This document shows, piece by piece, positions 1-6,151 of a stretch of 6,603 nucleotides of DNA. The notes under the pieces were generated by a model. That model ran no database searches and was not told where the DNA came from. It worked only from the letters and a program-made list of their open reading frames with translations. The DNA lies in the NCBI GenBank assembly GCA_003162995.1, contig PLUZ01000531.1, positions 5,779 through 12,381 on the forward strand. Reading direction: 5' to 3'. The translations under genes were made by a program, and so were the position numbers. The number at the start of each line of letters is the position of its first letter. The stretch's first letter is position 1. The stretch is from Methylocapsa sp. GTDB lineage: Bacteria > Pseudomonadota > Alphaproteobacteria > Rhizobiales > Beijerinckiaceae.

Positions 1-323
1 CGCGCGACCACGGCTGCATCTTTTTCCGGGCGATAGGCAAAGGCCGGACAAGCCGCGGTCGTGTCGAGACCGGCGACGTCGATATTGTCCTTGACGGCGA
101 AGGGAATCCCCCAAAGCGGCAAGAGCGAGGGATCGGGTGCGCGTTCCAGAAGATCGGTTGCCGCGCCCCTCAAATCGTCTGGCGCGACGAGCGAAATGAA
201 AATCGCCGGGTCCTGCGCCATCGCGACACGCGCGAGCACCTCCTCGACGGCATCTTTTACGGCAAATGGCCGGTCGAGATAGATCGCGCGCAGGGCGTCC
301 AGGGTTAACGTGGGGGGCAGCAA
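1..323 (-). CDS. atzF: Allophanate hydrolase, N-terminal 107 residues (partial, runs off the left edge)
   Basis: Allophanate hydrolase splits allophanate, made from urea by urea carboxylase, into ammonium and CO2 in the cytoplasm. It belongs to the amidase-signature family with a Ser-cisSer-Lys triad. The minus-strand frame stays open from an in-frame TAG at about 345-347 to the window edge. Residues 70-84 read LWGIPFAVKDNIDVA, the amidase motif carrying the catalytic lysine (K78). It is followed by GLDTTAACPAFAY (85-97), the wording typical of allophanate hydrolases rather than of amidases in general. The two catalytic serines lie outside the window. I chose TTG at 323-321 because GGAG lies 7 bases upstream; a TTG at 338-336 is the alternative. 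An ATG at 328-326 is in the wrong frame and gives a short peptide. The gene lies downstream of the Crp-family gene on the same strand but is separated from it by a terminator-like hairpin, so it probably has its own promoter. The family call is firm; the exact start is less so. Confidence 0.92.
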   Translation of the reverse strand, partial: MLPPTLTLDALRAIYLDRPFAVKDAVEEVLARVAMAQDPAIFISLVAPDDLRGAATDLLERAPDPSLLPLWGIPFAVKDNIDVAGLDTTAACPAFAYRPEKDAAVVA

Positions 324-423
324 TTCATGTCTCCACAAGCGCCGCTATTCCACCCACGTGCAAGGGAAAGGCGATGGCGAGCCGCTTTCACGTTTACCAG
401 CCAGCGCCGGCGCCAGCTTAGCA

Positions 424-457
424 CTGCGGGCGTCCCGCGATCGTGGCACGCCCGCAG
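424..457. repeat. 10-bp perfect inverted repeat between the Crp-family gene and atzF
   Basis: CTGCGGGCGT (424-433) and ACGCCCGCAG (448-457) are perfect inverted copies around a 14-base loop. On the plus strand an ATTTTT run begins about 10 bases after the stem, which is too far for a textbook terminator. On the minus strand, the sense of both neighbours, no T tract follows. It could be a leader hairpin in the atzF transcript (about 100 bases before the start), an operator, or a weak terminator. The repeat itself is certain; its role is not. Confidence 0.45.
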
Positions 458-518
458 GCATTGAAAATTTTTAGGTGCTGAAATGAGATTAACCATAGAC
501 AGCAAATATTCTTGGCGG

Positions 519-534
519 TGTGCGCAATCGCACA
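519..534. promoter_or_regulatory. Candidate Crp-family operator (TGTGC-N6-GCACA)
   Basis: TGTGCGCAATCGCACA has two perfect inverted 6-base arms (TGTGCG and CGCACA) around CAAT. Arm length and 16-base span match the E. coli CRP site TGTGA-N6-TCACA, with C and G in place of the inner A and T. It lies 196 bases upstream of the atzF start and 15 bases beyond the terminator hairpin of the Crp-family gene. The regulator keeps the residues that read the GTG part of CRP half-sites. I see no convincing -35/-10 pair next to it, and the distance to atzF is large. The role is inferred. Confidence 0.4.
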
Positions 535-548
535 TTATCATGTTAAGA

Positions 549-580
549 AGGTGATGATGCGGCCCGCCGCATCATCACCT
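549..580 (-). terminator. Strong hairpin terminator overlapping the stop codon of the Crp-family gene
   Basis: AGGTGATGATGCGG (549-562) pairs perfectly with CCGCATCATCACCT (567-580), giving a 14-bp stem with a four-base loop. In the minus-strand RNA the stem is followed by UUCUUAACAU, a short, imperfect U-rich tract. The TAG stop of the Crp-family gene (581-579) lies inside the foot of the stem. Stem quality is high; the U tract is modest, so termination may be partial. The hairpin might also protect the 3' end of the transcript. Confidence 0.75.
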
Positions 581-1283
581 AGCCGCTTTCCCGCATAGCC
601 TCGTCGAGCCGCGTTTCCAGCACCTTCGGCTGCAAAAGGATGAGCGCGCCGCGGGTTTTTTCGATCAGCCCTTCTTCGGCCATGGCCGAAAGTTCGCGCG
701 TCACCTGCTCGCGCCGGCAACCAATCCGCGCGGCCAAAACATGGTGGAAAGGCGGCGGTGTCACCGCACGTTGATTCGGACTGCCTTGGCGCGGATGCGC
801 CATGCGCAAGAGTTCCGAATAGAGCCGGTGCTTGAGATCGAAGATCGAATGTTCCGTGAACCGCGCATTGAGCTCGCGCACGCGTCCGGTTAAAAGCCTC
901 AGAATTCTTTCGCATGTTGTTGGCGACGAGAAGATGACCGCTCTAAACACATTTGTCGGCATGATACAGACTTCGGAGTTAGTCAGGGCGGTCACATTGG
1001 CCGAGCGCTTCGCACCATCGATTGCTGCCATTTCGCCAAAAAATTGGCCAGCCTTCGTTTCGCCTAGAATGATTTCCTTGCCAGCGAGGGTGCGGATCAA
1101 AATCCTGACTTCACCTGAAATGATAAAATAGACATCCGAGGATTCGTCTTCATAATCGACGACAATTTCCCCCTCCTTGTATCGCCGCCAATTGCAACGC
1201 CGGTCGAACCGCTCGAAATCCAGATCGGCTACGTCCTTGAAAAATGGAACATGGGCAAGGGTATGCAAGGCCGCCGGCTCCAT
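579..1283 (-). CDS. Crp/Fnr-family transcriptional regulator with cAMP-type effector domain
   Basis: Predicted cytoplasmic homodimeric DNA-binding regulator of 234 residues, normal for the family. The N-terminal cyclic-nucleotide-binding fold covers about residues 12-125. Its phosphate-binding cassette reads FFGEMAAIDGAKRSANVTA (81-99), keeping the Glu (E84), Arg (R93) and Ser (S94) equivalent to E. coli CRP E72, R82 and S83, so cAMP or cGMP binding is plausible. There is no N-terminal Cys cluster of the Fnr kind. A long dimer helix (about 122-147) leads to a C-terminal helix-turn-helix (about 179-208). The recognition helix REQVTREL places R191, E192 and R196 at E. coli CRP R180, E181 and R185, the residues that read TGTGA half-sites. 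The start is chosen at ATG 1283-1281, just before the usual family N-terminus; the ribosome-binding site there is poor. A GTG at 1394-1392 would add 37 residues with no family resemblance. The gene is 159 bases downstream of the HD phosphohydrolase gene and ends in a strong hairpin. The true target genes are unknown. Confidence 0.92.
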   Translation of the reverse strand: MEPAALHTLAHVPFFKDVADLDFERFDRRCNWRRYKEGEIVVDYEDESSDVYFIISGEVRILIRTLAGKEIILGETKAGQFFGEMAAIDGAKRSANVTALTNSEVCIMPTNVFRAVIFSSPTTCERILRLLTGRVRELNARFTEHSIFDLKHRLYSELLRMAHPRQGSPNQRAVTPPPFHHVLAARIGCRREQVTRELSAMAEEGLIEKTRGALILLQPKVLETRLDEAMRESG

Positions 1284-1442
1284 CCAAAAGTGGCAAAGAC
1301 TATTCGCAAGGGATTGATTAAGCCTAACCTTGAATAACACAAGCGGTGGTTCTGTCACATGGCCAAATGAAGCAGTTAACAAATCTTCTGGCACGTCAGG
1401 CTCATGCCGCGGTGTGTACCTATCTGTGTTTTGGTATTGCCT

Positions 1443-2159
1443 CTAAACTGAAGAATTCTCGGCAACTCTTTTTTTCAGTTCTGTAACGCAACGCTTAAGA
1501 TTGGCCCTTGCGGCGTCAAGCCATTTTTCGCGGGTCTCAGCGCGGCGATAGAGCCGCGTATCTTCTTTGATGAAATTCTCAAGAATTTGGATTTGTCTCG
1601 AACAAAAGACGACCTCGGGTTCCCATGAAAATTCAGATCGAATCCGGTCGAAATCTTCGGCGAACTCCCCCCATGGCGAGGCAAGGGAACTCAAATCCAG
1701 ATCCAAGAAGAGATCGAGATCGCCAGCAAACCCAGCATAATACTGTTTTTCCGCCCTAGCCTGAAGGTGACTGGCTGTCGCCATGATCAGATCATAGACG
1801 GCATCGGCGTCAAGCTGGTTCAACAATGTGTATTGGCGAAACAACCCGGCGCTGTCGCGGACATTTTCATAATCTGTTCGCGGAGTGCCATCGTGATTCT
1901 GAGTCCTGTACACCACATCATGCCAAAAGACTGACAGGGCTATGATATCAGCCCGTGAGGATAGATCGGAAAACCTGCTCAGCTTTTCGAACAAGCCAGC
2001 GAGATGTTCCCATGTGTGGTAGGCACGGTGGCGTTCGGTATAGCCAGCGTCGAGTGCTTCCCAGGCACCGGTTTTATGTCTCCCCTCCAGTGGCATCCAA
2101 TAGTTTCTTCTGATTTCCTGGTTCACTGGTCCTTGCGAACGTCGTATGCCCTGCGTCAT
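1443..2159 (-). CDS. HD-domain metal-dependent phosphohydrolase (COG4339-type)
   Basis: A soluble protein of 238 residues matching the predicted HD phosphohydrolases of the COG4339 type; substrate unknown. Some databases mislabel this family as an NMDA receptor subunit, which should be ignored. Visible landmarks are HRAYHTWEHL (44-53), the metal-binding FWHD (78-81, H80 and D81), TDYEN (95-99) in place of the common DNEE motif, H131 in IMATASH, and FLDLDLSSL (151-159) with D153 and D155. A C-terminal helical part with FSWEPE, LENFI and AARANL is also typical. The start is ATG 2159-2157, with CGGA 8 bases upstream. ATG 2096-2094 is an alternative that would trim 21 poorly conserved residues. 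No signal peptide or membrane segment is visible. It is followed on the same strand by the Crp-family gene after 159 bases with no visible terminator, so co-transcription is possible. Hydrolysis of a nucleotide or cyclic nucleotide is suggested only by the setting. Confidence 0.9.
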   Translation of the reverse strand: MTQGIRRSQGPVNQEIRRNYWMPLEGRHKTGAWEALDAGYTERHRAYHTWEHLAGLFEKLSRFSDLSSRADIIALSVFWHDVVYRTQNHDGTPRTDYENVRDSAGLFRQYTLLNQLDADAVYDLIMATASHLQARAEKQYYAGFAGDLDLFLDLDLSSLASPWGEFAEDFDRIRSEFSWEPEVVFCSRQIQILENFIKEDTRLYRRAETREKWLDAARANLKRCVTELKKRVAENSSV

Positions 2160-2263
2160 GTATTCGTTCCGTCTTTGTGGCCGCTAACTTGGGAAGCCAG
2201 AATCAATATATCGAATGGCATTTCTTCCGGTACAAACTGATTGCCGCCCGTAGCCTCCGGCCT

Positions 2264-2602
2264 TCAACCAATCGCCGAAACGCCGGCGGCGTCCGGGTCC
2301 GTATGATTTATCTCGAAGCGGCGCACGATGAGACGAACGAGATAGAGGCCGAATTCGGGATTTTGAAAATACAACTGCTCGAACTGTTCATAGGTTATGA
2401 CAAGCAGCCTGACGTTGCTGACGCATACGGCGGAAGCCGTTCGCCGGCCGGCTTCCGTGAAAACATACTCTGCAGCATGAAGCACATAGCCGAACATTCT
2501 TGTCCTCCCCCGCTGCGGCCCGGGTCGAGAAAGTCTTACTGACATCTCGCAATTGACCGAGGATTGGAGGCTCAAGCTCGCACCATTTGGCTTTTTTGGC
2601 AA
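2264..2602 (-). pseudogene. Remnant of a cyclic-nucleotide-binding-domain protein (5' part lost or degraded)
   Basis: In this 112-codon frame only residues 46-100 look like a protein family. EYVFTEAGRRTASAVCVSNV (45-64) followed by RLLVITYEQFEQLYFQNPEF resembles the second half of a cyclic-nucleotide-binding domain. The Arg-Arg-Thr (53-55) sits where the phosphate-contact residues lie. The beta strands and Gly residues of the first half are missing, and residues 1-40 look like random coding. No helix-turn-helix or other output domain follows: the frame stops 12 codons after the last recognisable helix. The first usable start is a TTG (2602-2600) without a clear ribosome-binding site. I read it as a truncated gene; a small real protein or a recent frameshift is possible. 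It lies 104 bases upstream of the HD gene on the same strand. The absence of intact upstream sequence in the other two frames argues for deletion rather than one simple frameshift. Confidence 0.55.
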
Positions 2603-2973
2603 AGCTCACACTATCATTCGTAAGACCGTCTCAGTGTGACATTTCGCACGGACATGAGCTGGACATTGCCTAATTGATCGTGCGCAAAACGCAATTTCCC
2701 CGTGGGAATCACTCGAACGCGTGACACTCGATCGTTTTACGCAGGCGCTGGAGTTGGCGGCCATGACGGTCGCCCGTCGAGCGGTGATGTCTTGACGCGG
2801 ACGGGGCTGAAGCTAAGTTGCGTCTTCGCGAATTCTGTTCCAGCGGTCTTCGATTCAACGAGACGGCCGAGCCAGTCATAGACGTGATTCCGAGGTACCC
2901 AGTGGGTCGTAAGCCCCCAAAAGCCGTCTCAGCGAGCGACAAAACGGAGAAGACGGCAGCAGAACGGGGAGCG
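2603..2973. other. 371-base spacer between the domain remnant and the DUF6065 gene, no convincing gene
   Basis: No frame here shows a protein I recognise. It contains a 7-bp inverted repeat (TCACACT 2606-2612, AGTGTGA 2633-2639), and a half-consensus CRP-like site, TGTGA-N6-GCACG, at 2635-2650. The DUF6065 frame remains open upstream to a TTG at 2818, but those 52 residues are of low family value. A minus-strand frame (2737 to about 2925) contains HVYDWLGRLVES, which looks protein-like but lacks a start and could be a relic or chance. No -35/-10 pair stands out for the plus-strand gene. Confidence 0.5.
2635..2650. promoter_or_regulatory. Weak CRP-like half-palindrome (TGTGA-N6-GCACG)
   Basis: The left half is a perfect CRP half-site (TGTGA); the right half keeps only CAC of the expected TCACA. 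It lies between the outward-facing cyclic-nucleotide remnant and the DUF6065 gene, 324 bases before the latter's start. The site shares the GCAC right half with the better palindrome at 519-534. One half-site of this kind is easily found by chance. Confidence 0.2.
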
Positions 2974-3729
2974 ATGCTCGCCACGCCAAGCCTCGTTTGC
3001 TATCCGACGGAACCTGATCCGCCGCAGCTGGTGCCTGGACGCGCGGACCGGGCATGGATGGATGCCACGAGTGATCGATTTGCTTATCGTTGCACTCCGC
3101 TCTCGATCGCCAATGCCTCCGGCTGGGAAATTTTGTCGCCTTGCTCGTTCACCGCAACCTGGAACGGTGGCCCTCAGAAAGAGGACATTCATTTCGTGCC
3201 GATCGGTGGCGAGCTTGACTTAACGCGCCGAATTGTATCGCATTTCGGGTATGGCATTGTGACATTTCACACAGGTTACCTCTTTCGCACTTCGCCCGGT
3301 TGGGGCCTTTGGTGCCGTGGCGCGCCAAATGCTGCAAAATTTGGTATCGTGCCGCTCGATGGCCTCGTCGAGACCGATTGGCTTCCCATGCCGTTCACGA
3401 TGAACTGGCGCTTCACCGGTCCTGGCCTTGTACGATTCGAAAAGGGGGAGCCTTTTTGTTTTATTACTCCGGTCCCGCATGGGTGGTTAGATGCGATCGA
3501 ACCCGTCGTGCGGCCGCTCGAAGCCGATCCAGCGCTGAAGAGCGCATATGAAGCTTGGAGTGCGGACCGGGCCGATTTTAATGTTCGCCTTGCGGCTCTG
3601 GAACCTGGAGCCGTTGCGGAGGGCTGGCAGCGGCACTACCTTCGCGGCGAGACGCCGACAGGCGAAAGATCCGACTTCCATGTTGCCAAGCGCAAGCTCA
3701 AAATGCCACGCCCCGACAAGGAAAGATAA
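2974..3729 (+). CDS. DUF6065-type protein of unknown function
   Basis: A predicted soluble protein of 251 residues, with no signal peptide or membrane helix, that I recognise as DUF6065-like. No biochemical role is known to me. Landmarks are CYPTEPDPPQLVP (9-21), MDATSDRFAYRC (29-40), WNGG (63-66), SHFGYG (89-94) followed by TFHTGYLFRT (97-106), ETDWLP (133-138), NWRFT (144-148), RFEKGEPFCF (154-163) and WQRHYLRG (218-225). The many conserved aromatics, with His and Asp in SHFG, TFHTG and ETDW, suggest a compact beta-rich fold that could hold a ligand or metal; this is a guess. The start is ATG 2974-2976, eight codons before the first conserved block. GGGGAG lies only 2 bases from it, which is tight. 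A TTG at 2818 would add 52 residues that do not look conserved. It is the only plus-strand gene here and ends 11 bases from the end of the convergent cyclase gene, leaving no room for a separate terminator. Confidence 0.85.
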   Translation: MLATPSLVCYPTEPDPPQLVPGRADRAWMDATSDRFAYRCTPLSIANASGWEILSPCSFTATWNGGPQKEDIHFVPIGGELDLTRRIVSHFGYGIVTFHTGYLFRTSPGWGLWCRGAPNAAKFGIVPLDGLVETDWLPMPFTMNWRFTGPGLVRFEKGEPFCFITPVPHGWLDAIEPVVRPLEADPALKSAYEAWSADRADFNVRLAALEPGAVAEGWQRHYLRGETPTGERSDFHVAKRKLKMPRPDKER

Positions 3730-3740
3730 GGCGGACCCTG

Positions 3741-5963
3741 TCACTTCTCGGTCAGCGCAAAAGCACCGTCCCAATCGAGGCGGAGCGCCGCGCCGCGCAG
3801 CATCTTTATGCGCGCGGCGAAAACGGCATAATATGTATCGAGGGTTCCGGCGCTCGCCTTGCGGCAGCGTGTGATGAGCATTTCCGTTTCGTCCCATTTT
3901 TGCTCCCGATAGGCTTGCAGGAATTCCTCGTGCAGCGGCCGCAAATGGGCTAGCTCCGACGCGCTATAACTCAAAACATCGGCAAGTCCGAAAATACGAG
4001 TCGGTTGCGCCCGGCCCTTCACCCGGATGAGATCAAGCTCGAGAACCGATAGGTCAGGGCATTGGTTGACAGTGAGTTCGCCGGCCACCGCGGGCAGCCC
4101 ATAAAGTTTCGTCAGGCCTTCAAGCCGCGACGTGACGTTGACCTCGTCACCAATCGCTGAATAGTCGAAGCGCTGCTTGCTGCCGAGATTCCCCACACAA
4201 CATTGACCGGTGTTGATACCGATTCCGATTCTGACGGGAATGAACGGCCGGCCGGCCGCGCGGGCCTTCTCCTGCCACTCCCGGTTGAGCCCGGCCATCT
4301 CGCCGACCATTGCGATCGCGGCGCGGCAGGCGCGTTGCGCATGGTCGTTCACGTCAAGCGGCGCATTCCAGAACGCCATAATGGCGTCGCCCATGTATTT
4401 GTCGATGGTACCCCGCTCCCGCAGAATGATATCGCTGAGCGGCGTCATCAGCTCGTTGATGAAGGTGGTGAGCTCGCTGGCGGTAAGCCCCTCTGAAATC
4501 GAGGTGAAATCGCGCACGTCGCAAAACATCAAAGTGAGTTCGCGCACCTCGCCGCCCAGGGCGAGCTTGGCGGGACTGGCGATGATATCCTCAACCACTT
4601 CAGGGGCAAGATAGCGGCGAAACGCGCTGCGGACCTCGGCGCGTTGCGTTTCTACCTGGCGGTAGATGTAGAAAGTGATGCCGGCCGTGAGCAGCAGCAG
4701 CACGAGCGATGGATAGACAGGATCAAACAGCAGGTCCCAATAGCGGAAGGAGATCCAGCCGCAAACAATGACGGTGACGGGAAGGAGGGCGCCGAGGCCA
4801 GCCGCCCATCCAGGCGTGAGACGCGACATCGTGAGTGCCATCAGCAATCCCAACGCAATGATGAGGCATTGCTCGGCTGCCAAAGCATAGTCGGGACGCG
4901 TAAGCCTGCGTCCAGCGAGGATGTGTTCAATGATCTGGGCCTGGATCTCGACACCAGGCAAAGCGGCGTCGAGGGGGGTCGCCCGCAGATCAAGCAGCCC
5001 GGGCGTGCTGGTCCCTATGAGAATGATCCTACCCGCGATCTGGCTTTCGTCGACTTCCCCGGCCAAGAGTTTCCAGGCCGGGATGAAGGCCGATGGGTTG
5101 CTTTGGCGAAATTTGAGCGTGAGCGCACCCGCTGCATCGGTGGCAATCTCAATATCGCCGATGCGTACGCTGTTCAATCCGGTCTTCTGCCCAAATGCTG
5201 TCTCGCCGCTCGCATTCGATGATTTTAGAATATAGGTGGAAGCACCCTGCGCCACCCGCAAAGCCTCGGCCGCGAGCGAAGGTACGATCCGGTCGCCAAA
5301 GCGGAAGAACAGCGGAATCTGGCGCACGACTCCGTCACGATTGGGAAACAAATTCATCGAGCCGATGCCCTTTGCCGCGGCGTCCAGGACCGGCAAGTTG
5401 CTCTCGGCGCCGGGAAAGGCCCACAGAAACGGTTTTGGGTCATCGCCGGCGAACGCGAAGCCGGCTTTCGGAGCAAACGCCGGGGAACTCGCTTGGCCGG
5501 TCAGGATGATCGGTAGCACAGCTGGCGCCGCCTTGAGAGCCGCCGCGAACAGCTCATCGTTGGTTGGAGAGCCGGCCGTGCCTTGCAGGCGGTGAGCTTG
5601 ATCTGGCGGCAGCCGCTTTACGACTTCTTCAAGGGAGGTACGGTCCGCCTCCGCAAAAAGAATATCAAATGTGACCGCTGCCGCGTTGCGTTCGGTGAGC
5701 CGGAGGACGAGATCGCGCATGATCGTTCGCGGCCACGGCCACTGTCCGAAACGCGCAATCGATTCCGGATCGATGTCGACGACGCGGACCGGCAGATCTG
5801 GATCATACGGCTGCGGCGCCAATCGTTGATAGGAGTCGAAAGCAATCAGCCGCAGCGCCTGCACAAAGAACGGATCGGCGCCGCGCACGAACACCGCGAG
5901 CACGAGGAATCCGCATACGAGCGGGAGGTAAAAGCGGCTGATTCGTGTTTTTAGGCGTCGCAA
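3741..5963 (-). CDS. CHASE2-domain class III adenylate/guanylate cyclase (membrane sensor)
   Basis: Inner-membrane cyclase of 740 residues that should turn ATP (or GTP) into cAMP (or cGMP) on an extracytoplasmic cue. A first membrane helix (about 11-27) leads to a CHASE2 sensor (about 30-355) with QALRLIAFDSYQRL, VRVVDIDPESIARFGQWPWP and TPLDAALPGVEIQAQ. Three close membrane helices follow (about 362-379, 387-406 and 416-434), then a linker with RRYLAPEVVEDI. The class III catalytic domain (about 474-635) has metal-binding D482 (FCDVRDFT) and D526 (DKYMGDAIMAFW), purine-selecting K522, and transition-state N609 and R613 (IGDEVNVTSRLEG). All catalytic residues for a homodimer are present. K522 with S602 at the second selectivity position favours ATP. 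A helical tail (about 665-735) resembles a TPR-like repeat. The only reasonable start is TTG 5963-5961, since an in-frame TGA lies 8 codons upstream; AGG is 8 bases before the TTG. The next in-frame Met is residue 82, inside CHASE2. Confidence 0.96.
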   Translation of the reverse strand: MRRLKTRISRFYLPLVCGFLVLAVFVRGADPFFVQALRLIAFDSYQRLAPQPYDPDLPVRVVDIDPESIARFGQWPWPRTIMRDLVLRLTERNAAAVTFDILFAEADRTSLEEVVKRLPPDQAHRLQGTAGSPTNDELFAAALKAAPAVLPIILTGQASSPAFAPKAGFAFAGDDPKPFLWAFPGAESNLPVLDAAAKGIGSMNLFPNRDGVVRQIPLFFRFGDRIVPSLAAEALRVAQGASTYILKSSNASGETAFGQKTGLNSVRIGDIEIATDAAGALTLKFRQSNPSAFIPAWKLLAGEVDESQIAGRIILIGTSTPGLLDLRATPLDAALPGVEIQAQIIEHILAGRRLTRPDYALAAEQCLIIALGLLMALTMSRLTPGWAAGLGALLPVTVIVCGWISFRYWDLLFDPVYPSLVLLLLTAGITFYIYRQVETQRAEVRSAFRRYLAPEVVEDIIASPAKLALGGEVRELTLMFCDVRDFTSISEGLTASELTTFINELMTPLSDIILRERGTIDKYMGDAIMAFWNAPLDVNDHAQRACRAAIAMVGEMAGLNREWQEKARAAGRPFIPVRIGIGINTGQCCVGNLGSKQRFDYSAIGDEVNVTSRLEGLTKLYGLPAVAGELTVNQCPDLSVLELDLIRVKGRAQPTRIFGLADVLSYSASELAHLRPLHEEFLQAYREQKWDETEMLITRCRKASAGTLDTYYAVFAARIKMLRGAALRLDWDGAFALTEK

Positions 5964-5971
5964 TCCTAATG

Positions 5972-5989
5972 CCTGTGTTCGAACTCAGG
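5972..5989. promoter_or_regulatory. 18-base near-perfect palindrome over the cyclase ribosome-binding site
   Basis: CCTGTGTTCGAACTCAGG reads almost the same on both strands (16 of 18 bases, mismatch at 5976/5985) around a perfect GTTCGAAC core. It begins just past the predicted -10 box and ends 8 bases before the TTG start. In the minus-strand mRNA the arm holding CAGG is also the best Shine-Dalgarno sequence. It could be a DNA operator at the transcription start or an RNA hairpin that hides the ribosome-binding site. Sequence and position are certain; function is inferred. Confidence 0.4.
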
Positions 5990-5995
5990 AGAAGG

Positions 5996-6004
5996 AGTAT
6001 AGCA
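5996..6004 (-). promoter_or_regulatory. Extended -10 promoter element for the cyclase gene (TGCTATACT)
   Basis: On the minus strand TGC-TATACT matches the extended -10 pattern TGn-TATAAT at 8 of 9 positions when n is free. The -35 region 17 bases upstream (CATCTT) is poor, as is usual for extended -10 promoters. Transcription would start near 5989, giving a 5' leader of about 26 bases that consists mainly of the palindrome. Confidence 0.35.
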
Positions 6005-6050
6005 AGAAATCGAACGGGAAGATGGATGTCTCTCATACCACCAACCCGCA

Positions 6051-6092
6051 CCCCCATCGCCGTCTTGCGTAGCGTTGCATGCGGGATGGGGG
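6051..6092. repeat. 8-bp perfect inverted repeat in the cyclase leader
   Basis: CCCCCATC (6051-6058) and GATGGGGG (6085-6092) are perfect inverted copies around 26 bases. No T tract follows on either strand, so it is unlikely to be an intrinsic terminator. An alternative pairing of CCCGC (6045-6049) with GCGGG (6081-6085) uses the same bases. It may simply reflect base composition. Confidence 0.3.
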
Positions 6093-6118
6093 AACAGGTT
6101 GGTTTGTCTGAACAGGTT
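6092..6118. repeat. Direct repeat GAACAGGTT x2, 18-base period
   Basis: GAACAGGTT occurs at 6092-6100 and again at 6110-6118, about 130 bases upstream of the cyclase start. A period of 18 bases is a little under two helical turns, so a pair of protein-binding half-sites is conceivable. No known motif is matched. Confidence 0.3.
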
Positions 6119-6151
6119 TTTTGGTTCTCCGAGTGGAATGCCTGCCCGGAG

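Noticed and set aside
305..541. Minus-strand 78-codon frame between the regulator and atzF
   Set aside because: No family resemblance, and it overlaps the atzF start in another frame. It also runs through the CRP-like palindrome and the inverted repeat, so it is better read as intergenic.
1355..1359. TCACA half-site upstream of the regulator gene
   Set aside because: The paired half-site at the right distance is missing (only 2 of 5 bases match), so autoregulation is not supported.
1284..1394. 37-residue N-terminal extension of the Crp-family protein from a GTG
   Set aside because: The added residues do not resemble the family and would push the protein well past usual length; no good ribosome-binding site is seen. 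Kept only as an alternative start.
4644..5222. Long plus-strand frame of 192 codons inside the cyclase gene
   Set aside because: It is antisense to a protein with clear CHASE2, membrane and catalytic motifs, and its Arg/Gln/Glu-rich composition is typical of a GC-rich shadow frame.
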